A stretch of DNA of 64,000 nt, from the NCBI RefSeq assembly GCF_028640845.1, contig NC_080543.1, positions 11,435,959-11,499,958 on the forward strand. The letters run 5' to 3'. Every line of letters begins with the position of its first letter. The first letter of the stretch is position 1. Below, one piece after another: positions 56,990 to 64,000 of this stretch. The position numbers and the translations under genes are program-made. This stretch comes from Ahaetulla prasina (lineage: Eukaryota > Chordata > Lepidosauria > Squamata > Colubridae). Below the pieces are notes generated by a model. It was not told the origin of the DNA and did not search any database. It saw only the letters and a list, made by a program, of their open reading frames with translations.

Positions 56990-57515
56990 TAATTATATAA
57001 GGCCACACCTGAAACATTGCATCCAGTTTTGGTCACCATGATGTAAAAAAGATGTGGAGACTCTAGAATGAGTGCAGAGAAGAGCAACAAAGATGATTAG
57101 GGAGCTGGAGGCTAAAACATATGAAGAACAGTTGCTGGAACTGGCTATGTCTAGTTTAATGAAAAGAAGGACTAGGGGAGACATGACAGCAGTGTTCTAA
57201 TATCTCAGGGGCTGCCCCAAAGAAGAAGGAGTCAAGCTATTCTCCAAAGCACCTGAAAGCAGGACAAGAAGCAATGGGTGGAAACAAGGAGAGAAACAAC
57301 TTAGAACTAAGGAGGAATTTCCTCACAACTAGAACAATTAAACAGCGGAACAACTTGCCTCCAGAAGTTGTGAATGCTCCAACACTGGATGTTTTTAAGA
57401 AGAGATTGGATAATCATTTGTCTGAAGTGGTGTAGGGTTTCCTGCCTAAGCAGGGGGTTGGACTAGAAGACCTCCAAGGTCCCTTCCAATTGTGTTATTC
57501 TATTCTAGTACACTT
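56990..57515 (+). mobile_element. CR1 LINE 3' part
   Basis: 'aaggccacacctgaaacatt' through the RT C-terminal block to 'gggttggactagaagacctc' and 'ttgtgttattctattctagt'. Multiple stops and indels. Confidence 0.85.
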
Positions 57516-58165
57516 TGCAAAAGCACATGACACAAATGCTATGTGTCAGTCATTGGCTTTCAAGAGGCTTCCAGTAGAAATCAAAGCGTTGGTTTGAATT
57601 TATAATGCTACACGTTTTGAAAACTTTCTTAGACCTAGGACTATATTCTCCAGAATCAACTCAGCTTACATACTGGCTAATATTCCTTATCTTTCACATT
57701 GTAGTTGGGACCTGGGCGTGCTGCATTTCTATAGCAATGCCTAAGCTTTGGAACATTGCTATATTCATAACCTAGCTATATCACTTCAGTGAGCCAGTTC
57801 CCGGCCTTGAGATTTTGTTCCTGGATTTTTCTATTGTTGACTTTTTGTCGGGATGAGCGCAAAAAACAAAACAGAGCTTCTAAACTTTGGCAACTAAGTT
57901 AAGCAAATTGAGTAAACGTCTCCTAAACCTACTCATGGGATCCATGAAGAAGAAAAGCAGTCATAATTCTGTCTGCTTTTTCTTTGGCTTGCTTTCTTTT
58001 CACTTGGCTTGGTCACGATGATTGCATTGCTTGGACATTTGATCTTTGGCCTCTGGCAACTCTTTCTGTCTGTTTGGTTTAAACACTTTATTATGCAACT
58101 TTAAATCTGCACTTTAGGCTGTCGGTTGAATGGCTTAAATGAGCTTTATTATTATTATTAAAACA
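57516..58165. other. No gene seen
   Basis: Unique sequence; (ATT)n at 58149-58160. Confidence 0.4.
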
Positions 58166-58301
58166 AAAACAGAAAATTAAAAATTGCACCAATAATGTAT
58201 AATGTAATGAATGCATACTCTTTAAAAGCAATAAGGTAAGGAGATGGATAAATTAACGAAAGAAATAAAAGAAAAGGAAGAGACATAATATTATCAATTA
58301 T

Positions 58302-58372
58302 AGAATAGAATAGAATAGAATAGAATAGAATAGAATTTTATTGGCCAAGTGTGATTGGACACACAAGGAATT
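58302..58372 (-). mobile_element. Snake1 LINE 3' terminus (short)
   Basis: (AATAG)n then 'ttttattggccaagtgtgat', 'acacaaggaatttgtt'; only about 40 bp of LINE remains. Confidence 0.8.
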
Positions 58373-58786
58373 TGTTAGAGAATAGGAAAAGTAAATAGGA
58401 ATAGGTAAATAGGAATAGGAAAAGTAAATAGGAAATAGGAAATAAGTAAATAGGAATAGGAAAAGTAAATAGGAATAAATGATGGAGAAGAGAAGGTGAC
58501 AAATGTATAAAATATTTTAAATGTAAATGAATAAAACTAGATATAAAGGGACGATAAAGATAATAAAAAAGGGGAAAAAGGCAAATATATAAAGTAGAAA
58601 GTATGTGGAACAAAACTGACATGTAAAAAGAAAACACATACTATGTTTTTGTGTTATGTATGTTTGTGTTGTGTTGTAAAATCAATCAAAAACTTTTTTA
58701 AAAAAAGTAATAAGATTAGATTATTCTGTTTTAAAATAAAAACACACAAACTGCCATATGTTGATTTGTATAGCTGATTCTTATTG

Positions 58787-58916
58787 GACTGGACTGGACT
58801 GGACTGGACTGGACTGGACTGGATTGGATTGGATTGGATTGGATTGGATTGGATTGGACTGGACTGGACTGGACTGGATTGGATTCAATTGGATTGGATT
58901 CAATTGGATTGGATTC
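58787..58916. repeat. (GGACT)n/(GGATT)n microsatellite
   Basis: Pentamer array, plus-strand frame repeating Gly-Leu-Asp-Trp-Thr. Also present in copy 2 at 60656-60779 with a different unit order. Confidence 0.95.
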
Positions 58917-58969
58917 GGGGGGGAGGAGAGGAGAGGACAGGAGAGGGTAGAATGCAGAAAAGATACAGA

Positions 58970-59025
58970 ATAGAATAGAATGCAGAAAAAAATACAGAAT
59001 AGAATAGAATAGAATAGAATAGAAT
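58970..59025. repeat. (AATAG)n joined to non-LINE sequence
   Basis: The array is followed by 'ctttattgatttaatcattt', not the Snake1 3' end. Longer in copy 2 (60856-60902). Confidence 0.85.
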
Positions 59026-60156
59026 CTTTATTGATTTAATCATTTGGCTGTATCAAAACTACAAAACTAATACAAATAAACAAGTAGATACAAATAAAAG
59101 AATAGGACACATTCATAGTAAGTTATTACCCCTTCATTTAGTATCAATCCGATTTAAATATTCTCTCTTCTTTGAAATGACCTTTGAAATAAAGGGTGTG
59201 GCTTTAGTAGTGATCAGCTGGTTTGTTCCCTGCAAAGAGTAAAACAGTTTCTCCTGGGTGCTCCATTATTTTTTTCAGTTTTAAAGTAAGTATGTAAATA
59301 AAGAATCTAAATAAGCAGCCCCTTCTTCAAAGTACAGTTTACAGTCGTATCTTCAACAACTGGTGCTCCACAAATCCAGTCTTTCATCAAACAGAACTCC
59401 AAGAAACCTCCCATGTGGTCCAAGTTGTTCAAAATGTGCTCTAGAAAAACCTCTTCTGAGATATAAAAAGAAAAAAAAAATAGTAGGTGCAGATAAGACA
59501 AAATAGAAAGAAAAATAGAAAAGACAGAACAAATAAGAACATAGTAAAAAAAAAAAGAAGGAATATATAAAGAAATGACTTCTTACCACTGTTTTGCAGT
59601 CCCCTTGCGAGGAGTAACTGCGTGGAGCACTTGTGGGCAATTTCAAGTCATCTCCTTTCTCAGAGAGGAATTATGAAGGGCCCGTCTGTTTACCAGCTCT
59701 ACATTCCACTGAAGTTGTTGGTTTTGAAGTAGAGATGTCTTCAGTTCACCATTTCTTCCTTGGAAGTTGAGTACCTCATATGGATAAACTTGGAAGTTAG
59801 ATTTATGTCTTACGTCTAATAAGAAATCATAATTGCTTGGCTCCGTAATATCCTACTCTGCCAGGCCCAAGATCTTCAGAATTGGAACATTTTAAGAGCT
59901 GAACGATTCTAAATTTGCAGCTTTTTGAAGTTCAAGCCAACTTTTCCTTGGATACCCTTCTTCAAAGTACAGTTTACAGTCGTATCTTCAACAACTGGTT
60001 CTCCACAAATCCAGTCTTTCATCAAACAGAAAATTAAAAATTGCACCAATAATGTATAATGTAATGAATGCATACTCTTTAAAAGCAATAAGGTAAGGAG
60101 ATGGATAAATTAACGAAAGAAATAAAAGAAAAGGAAGAGACATAATATTATCAATT

Positions 60157-60230
60157 ATAGAATAGAATAGAATAGAATAGAATAGAATTTTATTGGCCAA
60201 GTGTGATTGGACACACAAGGAATTTGTTAG
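60157..60230 (-). mobile_element. Snake1 LINE 3' terminus (duplicate)
   Basis: Copy of 58302-58372 carried in the duplication. Confidence 0.8.
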
Positions 60231-60655
60231 AGAATAGGAAAAGTAAATAGGAATAGGAAAAGTAAATAGGAAATAGGAAATAAGTAAATAGGAATAGGAA
60301 AAGTAAATAGGAATTGTTAGAGAATAGGAAAAGTAAATAGGAATAAATGATGGAGAAGAGAAGGTGACAAATGTATAAAATATTGTAAATGAATAAAACT
60401 AGATATAAAGGGACGATAAAGATAATAAAAAAGGGGGGAAAGGCGAATATATAAAGTAGAAAGTATGTGGAACAAAACTGACATGTAAAAAGAAAACACA
60501 TACTATGTTTTTGTGTTATGTATGTTTGTGTTGTGTTGTAAAATCAATCAAAAACTTTTTTTTAAAAAGTAATAAGATTAGGAGAGCTTATTCTGTTTTA
60601 AAATAAAAACACACAAACTGCCATATGTTGATTTGTATAGCTGATTCTTATTGTA

Positions 60656-60779
60656 CTGGACTGGACTGGACTGGATTGGATTGTACTGGACTGGATTGGA
60701 TTCAATTGGATTGGATTGGATTGGACTGGACTGGATTGGATTGTACTGGACTGGATTGGATTCAATTGGATTGGATTCG
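60656..60779. repeat. (GGACT)n/(GGATT)n microsatellite, copy 2
   Basis: Internally rearranged compared with copy 1, including GTACT variants and a doubled block. Confidence 0.95.
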
Positions 60780-61843
60780 GGGGGGGGGGAGGAGAGGAGA
60801 TGAGAGGGTAGAATGCAGAAAAGATACAGAATAGAATAGAATGCAGAAAAAAAATACAGAATAGAATAGAATAGAATAGAATAGAATAGAATAGAATAGA
60901 ATCTTTATTGATTTAATCATTTGGCTGTATCAAAACTACAAAACTAATACAAATAAACAAGTAGATACAAATAAAAGAGTAGGACACATTCATAGTAAGT
61001 TATTACCCCTTCATTTAGTATCAATCCGATTTAAATATTCTCTCTTCTTTGAAATGACCTTTGAAATAAAGGGTGTGGCTTTAATAGTGATCAGCTGGTT
61101 TGTTCCCTGCAAAGAGTAAAACAGTTTCTCCTGGGTGCTTCATTATTTTTTTCAGTTTTAAAGTAAGTATCTAAATAAAGAATCTAAATAAGCAGCCCCT
61201 TCTTCAAAGTACAGTTTACAGTCGTATCTTCAACAACTGGTTCTCCACAAATCCAGTCTTTCATCAAACAGAACTCCAAGAAACCTCCCATGTGATCCAA
61301 GTTGTTCAAAATGTGCTCTAGAAAAACCTCTTCTGAGATATAAAAAAAAAACAAAAAACAAAAATAGTAGGTGCAGATAAGACAAAATAGAAAGAAAAAT
61401 AGAAAAGACAGAACAAATAAGAACATAGTAAAAAAAAAAAGAAGGAATATATAAAGAAATGACTTCTTACCACTGTTTTGCAGTCCCCTTGCGAGGAGTA
61501 ACTGCGTGGAGCACTTGTGGGCAATTTCAAGTCATCTCCTTTCTCAGAGAGGAATTACGAAGGGTGTTTACCGGCTCTTCATTCCACTGAAGTTGTTGGT
61601 TTTGAAGTAGAGATGTCTTCAGTTCACCATTTCTTCCTTGGAAGTTGAGTACCTCATATGGATAAACTTGGAAGTTAGATTTATGTCTTACGTCTAATAA
61701 GAAATCATAATTGCTTGGCTCCGTAATATCCTACTCTGCCAGGCCCAAGATCTTCAGAATTGGAACATTTAAGAGCTGAACGATTCTAAATTTGCAACTT
61801 TTTGAAGTTCAAGCCAACTTTTCCTTGGATACCCTTCTTCAAC

Positions 61844-63119
61844 CTTTCACAATATGATATTTTCCAGTTGCGTTGGATTGCGGCGTCTTTCAATCAACCA
61901 GCAAATATAGCTCAGAAACAACTTTGCTTCTCTGGGTTTGTTATTCAAAATCAATAGTTACAGAGCTTAATCTGCATGTTAAAAACAGATTTAATCGTCA
62001 GTTGCCAAGTTCACAATATTCGTGCTCTAGCCCACCCACCAAGGATCTTTTAAGCCTTATGGAAGCCCTTTGCTCTCCCTTTCCCCAGCCTTGTATTGAC
62101 GGGTTCACAAGATCTAGTAGCAACCTAATTTTATGCCTTTAAAAAAACTTTCTCCAGATTGACGTGCTCCAGATGTGTTGGAGTACAATTTTTATGGTCC
62201 CCACCCAGGATGAGCCTGTGCTTTCCAACACATCTGGAGGGCATCAGGATAAGGAAGGTCTATCTAGGAGGTTTCAGGGACTGCAAAGCGGTGGGATGGC
62301 CAGCCATATTGGAAATAAGCTTTAGAAAGGTTTGGTGGGAAATTGAATAAGATTGCTTGGAGGCAAAGTTGGAGAATATCTTCGGCATTAAATATTGATA
62401 TCTTAGGAATGTACCAAAGAGTGTGGCTTTCAACCATGTGGAGGTTTTATATGTGTCTCATCTCTTTTGATCCATTGCATTTATCTCTAGCCAATCTTTC
62501 CAAATCTCGACCTCTCTGCCTATTTTGATTTAACTGGAGTAGGGAAAATTTAATAAGCGAAATCTCCCACGAAGACATTCACTGCTTTTCCATCATATCT
62601 ATCGTCACCTTTACCAACTGTTCTCGTTTGCCGGAGACTGCTGATTTTGATAATTATTTGGTATTTTTTGTATCAAAGATCAGTTTTAACTGTTTACTAA
62701 TTCTAGCTAGCATTTATCAGAATTATCTCCCCCCCACCCCATTTATAGAAGAGAGGGCTAGCCAAAGTGATCACTGGGCTTTCTAACACTGTCCTTCATT
62801 CTGATCCTTTTCACTCTTTCCTTCATTTATCCCACCTCCCTTCTTTCCTTCTTTTTAGTCAGAGGCCAATAAACAGTTTTCTTTCAATTTTGGGAAGGGA
62901 GCTGACTCTTGAAAACATGCTTATGTGTGATCTTCATTAAAAATGAAGTCTTCATTTGATCCTTTTGTTTGTCCTAATATCTGCCAAGTGTCTCTCCTTT
63001 CCTTTTTTTATTTAAAGTCCTTGAAAGAATAAATCCTTTTCAATTCACGCTTCCATCTTTCAGTAGATACTGCAATGCATCTGTTCCATTTGGGTTTTCA
63101 GGTCAGATAACCTACAGAG
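61844..63119. other. No gene seen; small MITE-like inverted repeat at 62168-62245
   Basis: 'ccagatgtgttggagtacaa' faces 'tccaacacatctgg', a short MITE. The rest is unique sequence with scattered 61-89-codon frames lacking support. Confidence 0.45.
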
Positions 63120-63365
63120 CAGGGACGTCAAACTCAAGGCCCCACGGGTCGGATCCTGCCCACGGTGTGCTTAGACTGGCCCGCTGTGGCTCTGCCAGTA
63201 AAAACACAGCTTGCAAGCTTCCCGAGCTCTGTTTTCACTGGCAAAGCACTCAGGCCACAGGTGCCCCTGACACGAGTGATGTCAAGCTGGCCACGCCCCC
63301 CCTGCCCCCCCAGGTCAAACACAACCGTGATGTGGCCCTCAATGAAATTGAGTTTGACACCCCTG
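63120..63365. mobile_element. hAT-like element, 246 bp
   Basis: CAGGGACGTCAAACTCAAGG to 'attgagtttgacacccctg'. Target duplication ctacagag (63112-63119) and ctatagag (63366-63373), 7 of 8. Confidence 0.85.
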
Positions 63366-63522
63366 CTATAGAGTTTGCATCAGGTTTGTGTTGTGTCATT
63401 GTGGTTAGCTCTATCTGCAACCTTTGCCATCTTGGACCCCCGATTGTTGCAAGCATGTTTGAGTTGCCGTAGCAATTTAAATGGTTTGAACCTTATTTAT
63501 CTCACGCAATGTTCTATTTTCA

Positions 63523-63524
<2 letters not shown>

Positions 63525-63606
<82 letters not shown>
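63525..63606. repeat. (AAT)n tail of LINE
   Basis: About 27 trinucleotide units at the 3' end (minus) of the adjoining LINE. Confidence 0.95.
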
Positions 63607-64000
63607 TTAATTTTTATACCGCCCTTCTCCCGAAGGACTCAGGGCGGTTAACAGCCAGATAAAATACAATACAATACAATACAATAAAATCACTATTAAA
63701 AAACTTATTCAATATGGCCAATAAAATTAAATTATAAAATACATATTATAAAATAAAACCCTATTTAAAATCCAATTTAAAACCCCTTTTTATGCCAGTC
63801 CTGCTCGGAAGAATAAATACGTCTTCAGCTCGCGGCGAAAGGTCCGGAGGTCAGGAAATTGTCGAAGTCCTGGGGGAAGCTCATTCCAGAGGGTAGGCGC
63901 CCCCAAAGAGAAGGCTCTCCCCCTGGGAGTCGCCAGCCGACACTGTTTGGGTGACGGCACCCTGAGGAGACCCTCTCTATGGGAGCGCACCGGGCGGTGG
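63607..64000 (-). mobile_element. L2-like LINE 3' end, running off the window
   Basis: The minus frame 63990-63790 reads GRAFSLGAPTLWNELPPGLR, the terminal RT block of L2-like ORF2. The 3' UTR follows with (AATAC)n at 63667-63686 and 'gccctgagtccttcggga'. The upstream part lies beyond position 64000. Confidence 0.8.

Larger units (their letters stand above)
58171..60027. repeat. Tandem segmental duplication of 1,857 bp, copy 1
   Basis: 'agaaaattaaaaattgcacc' begins at 58171 and again at 60028. All landmarks (AATAG tail, GGAYT array, second AATAG array) recur in the same order. The end of copy 1 (about 59958-60027) repeats a block from 59323-59393, so the junction is chimeric. Confidence 0.95.
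60028..61843. repeat. Tandem segmental duplication, copy 2
   Basis: Near-identical to copy 1 with small indels in the microsatellites and at 61563. It ends at 'tacccttcttcaa', after which unique sequence begins. Confidence 0.95.

Noticed and set aside
58758..58978. Frame repeating Gly-Leu-Asp-Trp-Thr
   Set aside because: Product of the (GGACT)n microsatellite.

Overview
The window looks like nuclear DNA of a squamate reptile, most likely an advanced snake. The main evidence is the repeat content. There are LINE 3' ends that run into (AATAG)n tails (the 'Snake1'-type CR1/L2-like LINE known for seeding microsatellites in snakes), a BovB LINE 3' end, many tRNA-derived squamate SINEs, CR1 LINE 3' ends, and a dense set of short non-autonomous hAT-like transposons. 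I see no complete protein-coding gene, rRNA, tRNA gene, CRISPR array or bacterial-type operon. The long open frames all fall in repeats: minisatellites, microsatellites, LINE reverse-transcriptase remnants, or an open frame inside an LTR.

Three short plus-strand stretches look like possible exons of a host gene: 1209-1274 (best), 49173-49247 and 53462-53508. Each has a pyrimidine-rich AG acceptor and a GT donor. None can be assigned to a named gene, so the window may be intronic or intergenic.

Layout. 1-16 kb holds a minisatellite-bearing hAT element, a Tigger-like MITE, LTR family A, SINEs, BovB, a CR1-like LINE, large CT-rich microsatellites, a second family A LTR with a nested SINE and MITE, and LTR family B. 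16-30 kb holds SINE and MITE fragments, a (TA)n-flanked inverted repeat with a hammerhead-like core, a long CR1 3' end seeding a (TATAG)n array, long unique stretches and an L2-like LINE split by a hAT element. 30-38 kb holds two more LTR family B copies, another 433-bp hAT element, CR1 and Snake1 ends, and the second minisatellite-bearing hAT element (about 20 units of 42 bp). 38.3-46.4 kb is a segmental and tandem duplication block, including a ~487-bp unit repeated in tandem. 46-57 kb holds SINEs, nested hAT elements, a Snake1 LINE and a three-level SINE/hAT/SINE nest. 58.2-61.8 kb is a 1.86-kb tandem duplication containing (GGAYT)n and (AATAG)n arrays. The right end runs into the 3' end of an L2-like LINE on the minus strand.

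Many insertions have readable target-site duplications: 8 bp for the hAT-like elements, about 5 bp for the LTRs, TA for two MITE families. The nesting therefore gives a relative order of transposition. Nothing here works as an operon or pathway. The interest lies in how repeats seed satellites and duplications, and in a few candidate conserved or functional pieces.
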